NCBI RefSeq assembly: GCF_031181185.1
Contig: NZ_JAPSKZ010000013.1
Coordinates: 1-37,226, forward strand
Direction: 5' to 3'
DNA: 37,226 bases
From: Phenylobacterium sp.
GTDB taxonomy: Bacteria > Pseudomonadota > Alphaproteobacteria > Caulobacterales > Caulobacteraceae
Both the position numbers and the translations under genes were made by a program. Below the pieces are notes generated by a model. That model worked only from the letters and a program-made list of their open reading frames with translations. It made no database searches and was not told where the DNA came from. Shown piece by piece: positions 23,751 through 35,019 of this stretch. How positions within the stretch are numbered: position 1 is the first letter of the stretch; every line of letters starts with the position of its first letter.

Positions 23751-25679
23751 ATGCTCCGTTGCGCAGCCGCCCTCGGGGCGCTCGTCCTGCTGTCGGTCGT
23801 CGGCGGCGCCCAGGCCCAGCCCGCCGTCGAGGTGCGGGAACAGGGGCAGATCGTCACCGAGAACGTGCCGGTCACGCCGCCCGAGGTGCGCGAGGCGCTG
23901 CGGCGCTACCAGAACACCCGCTCGGCGGGCTTCCTGGACTGGATGGCCGACGGCTCGATGCTGATCTCGACGCGGTTCGGGCAGACGGTCCAGGCGCACC
24001 GCGTCACCGCGCCGGCCGGCCAGCGCACGCAGCTGACCTTCTTCGACGAGCCGGTCGCGGGCGCAGCCGGCGTGCCGCACGCGCCTGAGCGCTATCTCCT
24101 CAGCCGGGACGTCGGCGGCGCCGAATACTACCAAGCCTACCTCATGGACCTTTCGGGTCGGGAGACGGCGATCACGGAGCCGAAGACCCGCAACAGCGGC
24201 TTCGTGTTCTCGCGCGACGGCAAGCGACTGGCGTGGAGCCGCACGACGCCAGGCTCGGGCGACTACGACATCATGGTGATGGACGGAGCCGACGTGGCCA
24301 CCCGCCGCGTTGCGCTGGAAGGCACGGGGGCGATGTCTCCGGTCGCCTTCTCGCCCGACGGCTCGAAGCTGCTCCTCGTCCGCCGCATCTCGGTGACCTC
24401 GTCCAAGATCTTCCTTCTGGACCTGGCGAGCGGTCAGGCGGTCGAGCTGAACCCGTCGAAGAAGCAGATCGCCTACGCCGGCGGCGAGTTCACACCTGAT
24501 GGCCGGGCCATCCTGCTGCTGTCGGACGAAGGGTCGGAGGTTTCGCGGCTGGTCAGCTATGACCTGGCGAGCAGGAAGTTCGCCGTCGTCGCCGACGGCG
24601 GCCGCTGGGACGTGGAGGCTTTCGACCTCTCGGACGACGGCCGCACCCTGGCCTACGCCGTCAACGAGGACGGCGCGTCCAAGGTTGTCGTCCGGGACTT
24701 CGTCACCCGCCGCGCGCTGCCTCAGCCGGAGCTGCCGCTCGGCGTGCTGACCGGCCTCGGCTTTTCCCCGGACAGCCAGCGGCTGGCCGTCGGCCTCGCC
24801 TCGGCGACCTCGCCGGCCGATGTCTGGGTCTGGGACCTGCAGCCCGCGAAGCTGACCCGCTGGACCTATTCCGAGATGGGCGGCCTGGATCCCGCGGCGA
24901 TGGTCGAGCCGACCCTTGCGCGCTTCAAATCGTTCGACGGCCTGGAGGTGCCCGCCTGGGTCTACAAGCCCAAGCGCGGCGGCAAGGCCCCCGTCATCAT
25001 CAGCATCCACGGCGGGCCAGAGGGCCAGTCACGGCCGCAGTTCTCGTCCGGCGTCCAATACTGGGTGAACGAGCTCGGGGCCGCGGTGATCGTCCCGAAC
25101 GTCCGCGGCTCGACCGGCTACGGCAAGACCTACGTCAGCCTCGACAACGGCTTCAAGCGTCGGGACTCGGTGAAGGACATCGGCGCGCTGCTGGACTGGA
25201 TCGCCACGCAGCCGGACCTCGATGCCAGCCGTGTCGTCGTCTATGGCGGCTCGTACGGCGGGTACATGACGCTGGCCAGCTTCGCCGACTACAACGACCG
25301 TCTTGCCGGCGCCGTCGACATCGTCGGCATCTCCAACTGGCTGACCTTCCTCGCCAACACCGAAGGCTATCGGCGCGATCTGCGGCGGGTCGAGTACGGC
25401 GACGAGCGGGATCCGAAGATGAGGGCGTTCCTCGAGAAGGACTCGCCCATCGGCCAAGTCGCCAAGATGAAGAAGCCGCTCTTCGTGATCGCCGGCTACA
25501 ACGATCCGCGCGTGCCCTGGACCGAGGGGCGCCAGATGACCGACGAGGCGCGGAAGAACGGCGTCGACGTCTGGTGGATGATGGCCAAGGACGAGGGTCA
25601 CGGCTTCCGCAAGAAGCAGAACGTCGACGCCCAGCGTGAGGCCGAGACGCTGTTCCTCAGGAAGGTGTTCGGCCGCTAG
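23751..25679 (+). CDS. Exported S9 family peptidase (dipeptidyl-/acylaminoacyl-peptidase type)
   Basis: 642 aa. The signal peptide spans about residues 1-23 (MLRCAAALGALVLLSVVGGA, then QA-QP), so it acts in the periplasm. Residues 50-380 form the beta-propeller seen in prolyl oligopeptidases (repeats such as FSRDGKRLAWSR, FSPDGSKLLLV, LSDDGRTLAYAV and FSPDSQRLAVGL). The C-terminal alpha/beta hydrolase has GGSYGG with nucleophile Ser501, Asp585 in YNDPRVPWTEG and His617 in DEGHGF, an intact triad. It removes short peptides or amino acids from peptide N-termini; the specificity subgroup is not clear. It starts 28 nt after dnaN and ends 3 nt from the convergent zinc-finger gene. Confidence 0.94.
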   Translation: MLRCAAALGALVLLSVVGGAQAQPAVEVREQGQIVTENVPVTPPEVREALRRYQNTRSAGFLDWMADGSMLISTRFGQTVQAHRVTAPAGQRTQLTFFDEPVAGAAGVPHAPERYLLSRDVGGAEYYQAYLMDLSGRETAITEPKTRNSGFVFSRDGKRLAWSRTTPGSGDYDIMVMDGADVATRRVALEGTGAMSPVAFSPDGSKLLLVRRISVTSSKIFLLDLASGQAVELNPSKKQIAYAGGEFTPDGRAILLLSDEGSEVSRLVSYDLASRKFAVVADGGRWDVEAFDLSDDGRTLAYAVNEDGASKVVVRDFVTRRALPQPELPLGVLTGLGFSPDSQRLAVGLASATSPADVWVWDLQPAKLTRWTYSEMGGLDPAAMVEPTLARFKSFDGLEVPAWVYKPKRGGKAPVIISIHGGPEGQSRPQFSSGVQYWVNELGAAVIVPNVRGSTGYGKTYVSLDNGFKRRDSVKDIGALLDWIATQPDLDASRVVVYGGSYGGYMTLASFADYNDRLAGAVDIVGISNWLTFLANTEGYRRDLRRVEYGDERDPKMRAFLEKDSPIGQVAKMKKPLFVIAGYNDPRVPWTEGRQMTDEARKNGVDVWWMMAKDEGHGFRKKQNVDAQREAETLFLRKVFGR

Positions 25680-25682
25680 GGC

Positions 25683-25988
25683 TCAGTGCCCGTGGCTGCC
25701 TTCGTACACGCCCGGCGCCAAGCGTTCGTCTTCGGCGCCGCTCGCACCGTCCGCCAGGACGAAGCGGCGATCGCAGTAGGTGCACTCGACGAAGTCGGCC
25801 TCGCCCATCTCGAGCCAGACGCGCGGGTGGCCCAGGGCGCCGCCGACGCCGTCACAGGCGACACGCTTCGAACGCACGCGCACCACTTCGGGCGGCGGCA
25901 GGTCGGGCGTGAGCGCCGGTTTTGCGGGCGCCGGCTCCGGCTTCTTCTGCACCTTGGCGCTTTTGGCGCTGACGAGTTTGCGGGCCAT
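25683..25988 (-). CDS. CHCC zinc-finger domain protein (NDUFS6-like)
   Basis: 101 aa. The N-terminal 35 residues are Lys/Pro/Ala-rich and flexible; the rest is a zf-CHCC domain with a Cys in VACDGVGG, His in LGHPRVWLEM, and the CTYC pair in VECTYCDRRF. The same fold occurs in the complex I accessory subunit NDUFS6 and in short alphaproteobacterial proteins that may assist respiratory complexes. The final residues (GVYEGSHGH) are Gly/His-rich. The gene is divergent from the ABC ATPase and nearly abuts the S9 peptidase. Confidence 0.88.
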   Translation of the reverse strand: MARKLVSAKSAKVQKKPEPAPAKPALTPDLPPPEVVRVRSKRVACDGVGGALGHPRVWLEMGEADFVECTYCDRRFVLADGASGAEDERLAPGVYEGSHGH

Positions 25989-26081
25989 CGAAAAACCAAC
26001 CTCTGAAGCCGCGTCCTTGGCTCAGGCGCGACGCGCGCCTAGGTATGCGACCGCGGCTTTCGCCGTCAACGACAGGTGATC

Positions 26082-27035
26082 ATGGACCTTCCGGAATACG
26101 CGATCGAGGCCAAGGGCCTGGTCAAGACCTACGCCGCCACCAAGACCACGCCTGAAATGCGGGCGCTGAAAGGCGTCGACCTCGCCATCCCGCGGGGTGC
26201 GATCTTCGGCCTGCTGGGTCCGAACGGCGCCGGCAAGTCCACCTTCATCAACATCCTGGCCGGCCTGACGCGGAAGACCTCTGGCTCGGTCGCCATCTGG
26301 GGCCGCGACATCGACGAGCGTCCGCGCGACGCCCGCGCCGCCATCGGGGTGGTGCCCCAGGAGATCGCCGCCGACCCCTTCTTCACGCCCCGGGAGGCGC
26401 TGGAGGTCGCGGCTGGCATGTACGCCGTGCCGAAGTCCGAGCGCCGCACCGACGAGTTGCTGGCCGCCCTCGGCCTCGCGGACAAGGCCGGCGCCTACGT
26501 CCGCCAACTGTCCGGCGGCATGAAGCGGCGCCTGATGGTCGCCAAGGCCATGGTCCACAACCCGCCGGTCCTGATCCTCGACGAGCCGACGGCCGGCGTC
26601 GACGTGGAGCTGCGCCGCCAGCTCTGGAACTATGTGCTGGAGCTGAACCGCAAGGGCGTGACCATCGTGCTCACGACCCACTACCTGGAAGAGGCCCAGG
26701 AGCTCTGCGACCAGATCGCCATCATCAACCGCGGTCAGGTGGTGGCCTGCGAGCCCACCACGACGCTGCTGCGCCGGATGGACACCCGCAACGTGCTGGT
26801 GACGCCCGAAGAGCCGCTGGCGGCCGCGCCGGCGCTGCCCGGGTTCGAGACCAAGCTCCTGAAATCCGGCGGCTTCTCGGTCAGCTACCGCACCGGCCAG
26901 TCCAGCGTGGAGCAGGTGCTGGCCGCAATCCGCGCGTCGGGCCTCCACATCAAGGACATCTCGACCGAGGACCCCGATCTCGAGGACGTCTTCGTGTCCC
27001 TGACCTATGCGGCCGAGGAGGCGGCGCAGGTCTAG
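26082..27035 (+). CDS. ABC transporter ATP-binding protein (YadG/CcmA-like)
   Basis: 317 aa from ATG at 26082; the track uses a GTG 6 nt upstream. The AGGTG before the ATG supports the shorter form. Complete ABC ATPase: Walker [10 protein letters not shown] (about 46-54), Q-loop VVPQE, signature LSGGMKRR, Walker [12 protein letters not shown], and the switch His in [10 protein letters not shown]. The C-terminal about 85 residues are the usual DUF4162-like regulatory domain ending in [10 protein letters not shown]. It powers an export-type permease (YadH/ABC-2 family), but no permease gene is present here: the next gene is on the other strand, with CTAG-overlapping stops. The substrate is unknown. 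Confidence 0.94.
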   Translation: MDLPEYAIEAKGLVKTYAATKTTPEMRALKGVDLAIPRGAIFGLLGPNGAGKSTFINILAGLTRKTSGSVAIWGRDIDERPRDARAAIGVVPQEIAADPFFTPREALEVAAGMYAVPKSERRTDELLAALGLADKAGAYVRQLSGGMKRRLMVAKAMVHNPPVLILDEPTAGVDVELRRQLWNYVLELNRKGVTIVLTTHYLEEAQELCDQIAIINRGQVVACEPTTTLLRRMDTRNVLVTPEEPLAAAPALPGFETKLLKSGGFSVSYRTGQSSVEQVLAAIRASGLHIKDISTEDPDLEDVFVSLTYAAEEAAQV

Positions 27036-27436
27036 AGGTGGCGCGTCTCGGCGGGCGGCTCCCACCAGGCGTTGTCGCGGCCGTTCGCGTAGCTCACCGT
27101 CGTCTCGGCCAGCTCCGTGGGATCGGCGTCATCGAGGGCTCCCAGGTTGATCGAGACGTAATCGCCCCCGATCGCCTCGACGTGGCCGCGGCCGAACGGG
27201 CGCACCCCGCAGGTCCGGCAGAACAGGTGATGCCCCTGCTTCTCCCCGAACTGATAGTCCGAAAGGGCGTCTTCGCCGGCCAGCAGCCGGAAGGCGTCCG
27301 GCTTGATCAGCGCGCCCCAGTTGCGCGTCTTGGTGCAGATCGAGCAGTTGCACTTGCCCGTGCCGGCCGCGAGATCGATGTCGGCTTGGAAGCGCACCGC
27401 GCCGCAGTGGCAGCTGCCGTGATAGGTCTTCAGCAT
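27032..27436 (-). CDS. GFA-domain (CENP-V/GFA fold) zinc protein
   Basis: 134 aa. The glutathione-dependent formaldehyde-activating-like fold is shown by its zinc cysteines: SCHCG (Cys9, Cys11), CNCSIC (29, 31, 34) and FCRTCG (73, 76). Family members bind one or two zinc ions; some add glutathione to formaldehyde, most have no proven reaction. GAAGGAGGG before the ATG is strong but lies in a small hairpin. A perfect 10-bp dyad sits 38-62 nt upstream. The stop overlaps that of the ABC ATPase by CTAG. Confidence 0.92.
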   Translation of the reverse strand: MLKTYHGSCHCGAVRFQADIDLAAGTGKCNCSICTKTRNWGALIKPDAFRLLAGEDALSDYQFGEKQGHHLFCRTCGVRPFGRGHVEAIGGDYVSINLGALDDADPTELAETTVSYANGRDNAWWEPPAETRHL

Positions 27437-27444
27437 GTCGGCCC

Positions 27445-27459
27445 TCCTTCGTTGAAGGA
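27445..27459 (-). promoter_or_regulatory. Hairpin covering the GFA ribosome binding site
   Basis: TCCTTC-GTT-GAAGGA is a perfect 6-bp inverted repeat. On the GFA mRNA its 3' arm is part of the GAAGGAGG Shine-Dalgarno sequence, so folding would hide it. Too short to call a riboswitch. Confidence 0.35.
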
Positions 27460-27474
27460 CGGCTTAGCAGCGCC

Positions 27475-27498
27475 CTGCTGACAGCAGTCTGTCAGCAG
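27475..27498. promoter_or_regulatory. 24-bp perfect dyad between GNAT and GFA genes
   Basis: CTGCTGACAG-CAGT-CTGTCAGCAG has perfect 10-bp arms. It begins 3 nt after the GNAT stop and ends 38 nt before the GFA start, on the same transcript strand. No T-run follows. It fits either an operator for a TetR/MarR-type dimer acting on GFA or a Rho-assisted terminator of the GNAT gene. Confidence 0.5.
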
Positions 27499-27500
27499 CC

Positions 27501-28043
27501 TTACCCGACGACGGCGCGGATGTCCGGCCAGACGTAGGCCACCTCATACAACGGAGTCCCGCCGGGGCCAGGCTCGCGTCGCGCCGGTTCGGCGACGCCG
27601 CCCAGGTGCTCGTAGAAGCCGCGCGCGCCGAAGTTCTCGCGCAGCACCGAGATCATCAGCGAGGTCGCCCCCTGCGCCGCCAGCGCGCGGGCGGTCTCGG
27701 TCAGGAGCGCGCGCCCGAGCCCGCGGCCCTGCGCCTGCCGCAGCAGATAGAGCACGCTGATCTCGCCCTCGCCCGGAACGCCGCGCCGCGAGGGTCCCCC
27801 CTGGGCGTAGCCCACCAGGCCGAAGCGGTCGGCCACCGCGAGGGTCACGCCGGCCTCCCCGGCCAACTGTCGGCGAAAGCGCCGGGCGAAGCCCGCCTCG
27901 GACATCCGCGCCAGGAAGGCGTCCGGCAGCAGGCCCTTGTAGGTCTCGCGCCAGGTGGTCACGTGCACATAGGCCAGCGCCTCGGCGTCCGCCGGGCCGG
28001 CGGGGAAGATCACGTGCGGGTTCGCCACGGCGGGCTGCGGCAT
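27501..28043 (-). CDS. GNAT family N-acetyltransferase
   Basis: 180 aa from ATG at 28043; the track's TTG start 36 nt upstream has no ribosome binding site. The acetyl-CoA-binding motif A is seen in ISVLYLLRQAQGRGLGRALL, and motif B in the C-terminal half (RENFGARGFYEHLGG). The N-terminus has the DAEALAYVHVTTWRETYKGL pattern of the subgroup common in alphaproteobacteria. The acceptor substrate cannot be predicted. It is divergent from mutS (81-nt gap). Confidence 0.9.
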   Translation of the reverse strand: MPQPAVANPHVIFPAGPADAEALAYVHVTTWRETYKGLLPDAFLARMSEAGFARRFRRQLAGEAGVTLAVADRFGLVGYAQGGPSRRGVPGEGEISVLYLLRQAQGRGLGRALLTETARALAAQGATSLMISVLRENFGARGFYEHLGGVAEPARREPGPGGTPLYEVAYVWPDIRAVVG

Positions 28044-28123
28044 CAATCCACAGCTTGGCGTTCTCTCGCGCGGGTTCAAGGGGGTGCGGGACTCACTTGC
28101 AACCGTTAACGTCCGGCGCTCGC

Positions 28124-30811
<2,688 letters not shown>

Positions 30812-31226
30812 GTCTTCGACCGCCTTCGCCGCACGACCGTCACCTTGAACGCCTGACGCCCCCCGGCCTTGAGCCGTTTGCGAGCCTTGTCCGCCATTCC
30901 CGACTTGCCGACGCTGGCGGCCGTCGTCGTGACGAGCGCGGGCTTGGCGGCCTTGCCCTGGGCCATGCCGTGGCGCTTTCGGGCGCGGGCGTCCTGCTCG
31001 GCCTGTTCGGCGCGGCTCTGGGCGGTCCGGGCGGTGAGGTCCTTGATCAGCGCCTTGCCCTTGCGGGTGCGGCCGGTCAGCCTGGGCGCCACGTAGAGGT
31101 TGGCGTTCCAGCCGACCGGCGTGGAGCCGCCCCTGTATGATCCTCTGCCCATCGGGCGGGCATAACGCCGGGCGGCCGCGGCGGGAAGGCTTGCAGGCAG
31201 GCTATGGGTCTCCTACTGCCCGGGAG

Positions 31227-32172
31227 ATGAGCCGGATCGTCTATCTCGCGTTCCCGGCCGGTCGTGTGGCCGGCGGCCACAAGATGATCCTGCGGCACGT
31301 GGAGACCCTGCGGGAGCTGGGCTTCGACGCGGTGCTCTGGCTCAACCAGTCGCCAGGGCTTCGCCTGGATCGAACACCGCTGCCCGGTCGAGGTGGGGAC
31401 GCCCTTCCGGCCCGACGACATCCTGGTGCTGCCGGAGGACGCGCCCAACGCCATCGCCCACGTCGCGGGGCTGCCCAACCGAGCGGTGATCTTCTGCCAG
31501 AACCAGTTCGGGCTCGCGAACGTGGGCGTCGCGGGTGTCGATAGGTTCTCGTCGGCGCGGGCGCCGGTGTTCATCACGCCGGGCCGGGTCTGCGCGGAGA
31601 CGGTGCGCCGGCTCTATCCTGGCGCCCAGGTGGAGGTGGTGCAGTCCTTCGCCGACGAGCGGGTCTTCCGCCCACGCGAGCCGCGACGCCTGCAGATCGC
31701 CCTGACGCCTCGCAAGCGGCCGGCCGAGGCGCAGATCATCCGCAACATGTTCCGGCGCATGCATCCCCGCCACGCCGAGATTCCCTGGTCGGAGCTCAAC
31801 GAGGCCCCCGAGGCGCAGGTGGCCGAGACTTTCGGAACCTCGGCCCTGTTCCTCTGCCTGAGCCGGCTGGAGGCCGCCCCGATGACCCCGCTGGAGGCCA
31901 TGGCCTCGGGGGCGATCTGCGCCGGCTTCCGTGGCGTGGGCGGACGCGAGCACTCGGACGCCAGCAACGGCTTCTGGGTGGAGGACGACGACTGCATGGC
32001 CGCGGCCGACGCGCTGGCCCAGGCGGCGGACCTCGTCGTCGGCGGCGGCCCCGCGCTGCAGCGGATGCGGGAGGCCGGCTTCTCCACCGCGAAAGCCTGG
32101 TCCTACGCAGCGTTCCGGCCGATGCTGGAGGAGGTCTGGACCCGCCTCGCACCGGAGGCGCGGACGCTCTAG
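31227..32172 (+). pseudogene. Glycosyltransferase gene with a one-base frameshift
   Basis: The N-terminus (MSRIVYLAFPAGRVAGGHKM to DAVLWLNQSP) is in one frame; the rest (GFAWIEHRCPVEVGTPFRPD to the TAG) is in the next frame. Reading CCAGGCTTC instead of CCAGGGCTTC at 31354-31361 would join them into one protein of about 314 aa, so an extra G in a GGG run is the likely cause. The C-terminal half has a GT4-like nucleotide-sugar-binding pattern (FLCLSRLEAAPMTPLEAMAS, then GAICAGFRGVGGRE). The track shows the pieces as 31137-31544 and 31393-32172. It could be a true mutation, a sequencing error or, less likely, slippage. The natural acceptor is unknown. Confidence 0.75.
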
Positions 32173-32193
32173 ATCGCCTATATCTCCAAAACC

Positions 32194-35010
32194 ATGCCGC
32201 CGCGCCTCAAGCCCACCCACCTGGAATACGTCGTCGACGGCGTGAAGCTGCGGAGCCAGCTGTCGGCCGCGGCGCTGGAGCACGCGGGCAACGACCTCGC
32301 CCAACGCAAGGCGGCGCTGGAGATCCTAAAGGGCGCGCTGTTCCGCGGCCGGATGATCGCCAAGGAGCGGCTGGAGAACGGCGCCGGCGGCATCGAAACC
32401 GCCCGGCTGCTGTCGGGCGTCACCGACGAGGTGGTCTCGGCGCTCTACGACTTCACGACGGTCCACGTCTTCCGCGCCCGCAACCCGACCGAGGGCGAGC
32501 GTTTGGCGCTGATGGCGGTGGGCGGCTACGGCCGCGGCACCCTGGCCCCGTTCTCGGACATCGATCTCCTGTTCGTACGCCCCTACAAGCAGACGGCGCA
32601 CGCCGAGAGCGTGATCGAGTACATGCTCTACGCGCTGTGGGACCTGGGCTTCAAAGTCGGCCATGCCTCGCGCACCATCGAGGAGTGCGTGAAGCTCGCC
32701 CGCGAGGACTTCACCATCCGCACCTCCATTCTGGAGGGCCGCCGGCTCACCGGCGACGAGAAGCTGGCCGACGAGCTGGTCGGGCGCTTCCGCAAGGAGG
32801 TGGTGAAGGGCACCGGAGCCGAGTTCGTCGCCGCCAAGCTCAAGGAGCGCGACGACCGCCACGCCCGCGCCGGCGCCAGCCGCTACATGGTCGAGCCGAA
32901 CGTGAAGGAGGGGAAGGGCGGCCTGCGCGACCTGAACACCCTCTTCTGGATCGCCCAGTACCTGCATCCCGGCGAGAGCCTGGAGAAGGTGATGCAGCTC
33001 GCCATCTTCGAGCGGCGCGAGGTGTCGACGTTCATCCGGGCCCTGGACTTCCTGTGGGCGGTCCGATGCCACCTGCATTTCGCCACCGGCCGGCCGGAAG
33101 AGCGCCTGACCTTCGACCTGCAGCCCGAGATCGCGCGGCGGATGGGCTATGGCGACCGCGGCGACGCGCCGGCCGTCGAGCGGTTCATGCGCCGCTACTT
33201 CCTCTTCGCCAAGGACGTGGGCTCGCTCACCCGCGTGTTCGCCGCCAAGCTGGAAGCCGACCGGGTGAAGTCCGCGCCCAAGGGCATCAGCCGCTTCCTC
33301 CCGGGCCGCAACCAGAAGCGCAAACCCCTCGACGAGCCGGGCTTCCACGAAGTGGGCGGCCGTCTGGACGTCGATGCCGACGTCTTCGAGCGCGATCCGG
33401 TCAACCTGTTGCGCCTGTTCCGCATCGCCGACCAGCGCAACCTCGACCTGCACCCCGACGCCTTCACCGCCGCCTCGCGGGCGACCGGCCTGATCACCTC
33501 GGCCGTCCGACGCGACCGCCACGCCGCCAAGGTGTTCCTGGACATCCTGGCCCGGGGCCGTGATCCGCAGCGGACGCTGACGCTGATGAACGAGGCCGGC
33601 GTGCTGGGCCGGTTCATCCCCGAGTGGGGCCGCATCGTCGCCCAGATGCAGTTCAACATGTACCACTCGTACACGGTGGACGAGCACACCCTGCGGGCGG
33701 TCGGCGTCATCGCCGACATCGCGGCGGGCCGCCTGGCCGAGGACCATCCGCTGGCGGTCCAGATCATGCCGCTGATCGCCGACCGCGAGGCGCTGTTCCT
33801 GGCCATGCTGCTGCACGACACCGGCAAGGGCGGAGCCGGCGGCCAGGAGGTGGCGGGCGCTCGCGCCGCCCGACAGGCCGGCGAGCGTCTGGGTCTCGAG
33901 CGCTCCAAGATCGAGCTCGTGGCCTGGCTGGTCGAGCACCACCTGGTGATGAGCGACTACGCCCAGAAGCGCGACGTTTCCGATCCGCGCACGGTCGCCG
34001 ACTTCGCGCGCATCGTGCAGAGCCCCGAACGGCTGCGCCTCTTGCTGGTGCTGACGGTGGCCGACATCCGCGCGGTGGGCCCGGGCGTCTGGAACGGCTG
34101 GAAGGGCCAGCTGATGCGCGAGCTCTATACGGCCACGGAGGCGGTGTTCCGCGGCGGCCGCGGCTCGGACGCCGCCGCCGCGCTCAAACGGTATCAGGAG
34201 AACGCCGCCTACGACGCCCGCGTGGCCCTGGCCAAGGCCGACCCCGAGGCCGAGCCCTGGGCCGACGCCATGGAGGACGCCTACTTCACCGCCTTCTCGG
34301 AAGCCGAGGTGGCCGCGCACGCCCGGCTCGCCAAGGCCGCCCACCGCGGGGCCGCCGCCGAGGGCCGCATCCGGGTCGACCTGAACGCCGCCGAGGTGGT
34401 GGTCGCCGCCGCCGACCGGCCGCGGCTGTTCGTCGACTTGGCCGAAGAGCTCACCGCCGCGGGCGCCAACGTCGTGGGCGCCCGCGTCTTCACCTCGCGG
34501 GTGGGCCAGGCGCTGGACGTCTTCTATGTGCAGGACGCCACGGGCGCGCCGTTCGGGGCCCACGACCCCCGCGCCCTGCCGCGCCTAGCCGAGGCGCTGG
34601 CGGCCGCCGCCCGCGGCGAGCCGCAGGCCCGCGAGCCGCGCCGGCCGCAGGACCTGGGCCGCACCGCCGCCTTCGCCATCACCCCCACCGTCATGCTCGA
34701 CAACGAGGCCTCCGAAACGTCCACGGTGGTCGAGGCGTCGGGCCGTGACCGGCCGGGCTTGCTGGCCGCGCTGGCCCGGCGGATTTCCGACGCTGGCCTT
34801 TCGATCGTCTCCGCCCACATCGACGGATATGGCGAGCGCGCGGTGGACGCCTTCTATGTCGTCGATGCCGCAGGCGGAAAACTTACCGACGCGCGCAAGG
34901 GGAATGCGCTAAAGAGCGCCCTCCTCACCGCCCTGACCGACGCCGAGGCCGAGACGGCCCAGGCGCGCCGGGCCAATCTTCAGCGCGCGCGCGCCAGCGT
35001 CGCGCGTTAA
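32194..35010 (+). CDS. glnD: Bifunctional PII uridylyltransferase/uridylyl-removing enzyme GlnD
   Basis: 938 aa. The nitrogen sensor that uridylylates PII proteins when glutamine is low and removes UMP when it is high. Domains in order: nucleotidyltransferase with GGYGRGTLAPFSDIDLLF (about 110-127; Asp122, Asp124), a GlnD linker region, an HD hydrolase with LLHDTGKG (His541, Asp542), and two ACT domains (about 730-800 and 843-915) that bind glutamine. The length is usual for alphaproteobacteria. It starts 21 nt after the glycosyltransferase stop; no strong ribosome binding site is seen. The helicase gene follows 9 nt downstream. Confidence 0.97.
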   Translation: MPPRLKPTHLEYVVDGVKLRSQLSAAALEHAGNDLAQRKAALEILKGALFRGRMIAKERLENGAGGIETARLLSGVTDEVVSALYDFTTVHVFRARNPTEGERLALMAVGGYGRGTLAPFSDIDLLFVRPYKQTAHAESVIEYMLYALWDLGFKVGHASRTIEECVKLAREDFTIRTSILEGRRLTGDEKLADELVGRFRKEVVKGTGAEFVAAKLKERDDRHARAGASRYMVEPNVKEGKGGLRDLNTLFWIAQYLHPGESLEKVMQLAIFERREVSTFIRALDFLWAVRCHLHFATGRPEERLTFDLQPEIARRMGYGDRGDAPAVERFMRRYFLFAKDVGSLTRVFAAKLEADRVKSAPKGISRFLPGRNQKRKPLDEPGFHEVGGRLDVDADVFERDPVNLLRLFRIADQRNLDLHPDAFTAASRATGLITSAVRRDRHAAKVFLDILARGRDPQRTLTLMNEAGVLGRFIPEWGRIVAQMQFNMYHSYTVDEHTLRAVGVIADIAAGRLAEDHPLAVQIMPLIADREALFLAMLLHDTGKGGAGGQEVAGARAARQAGERLGLERSKIELVAWLVEHHLVMSDYAQKRDVSDPRTVADFARIVQSPERLRLLLVLTVADIRAVGPGVWNGWKGQLMRELYTATEAVFRGGRGSDAAAALKRYQENAAYDARVALAKADPEAEPWADAMEDAYFTAFSEAEVAAHARLAKAAHRGAAAEGRIRVDLNAAEVVVAAADRPRLFVDLAEELTAAGANVVGARVFTSRVGQALDVFYVQDATGAPFGAHDPRALPRLAEALAAAARGEPQAREPRRPQDLGRTAAFAITPTVMLDNEASETSTVVEASGRDRPGLLAALARRISDAGLSIVSAHIDGYGERAVDAFYVVDAAGGKLTDARKGNALKSALLTALTDAEAETAQARRANLQRARASVAR

Positions 35011-35019
35011 AGGACCTGA

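Noticed and set aside
32326-34563. 745-aa minus-strand ORF antisense to glnD
   Set aside because: Shadow of glnD; no domain is recognisable.
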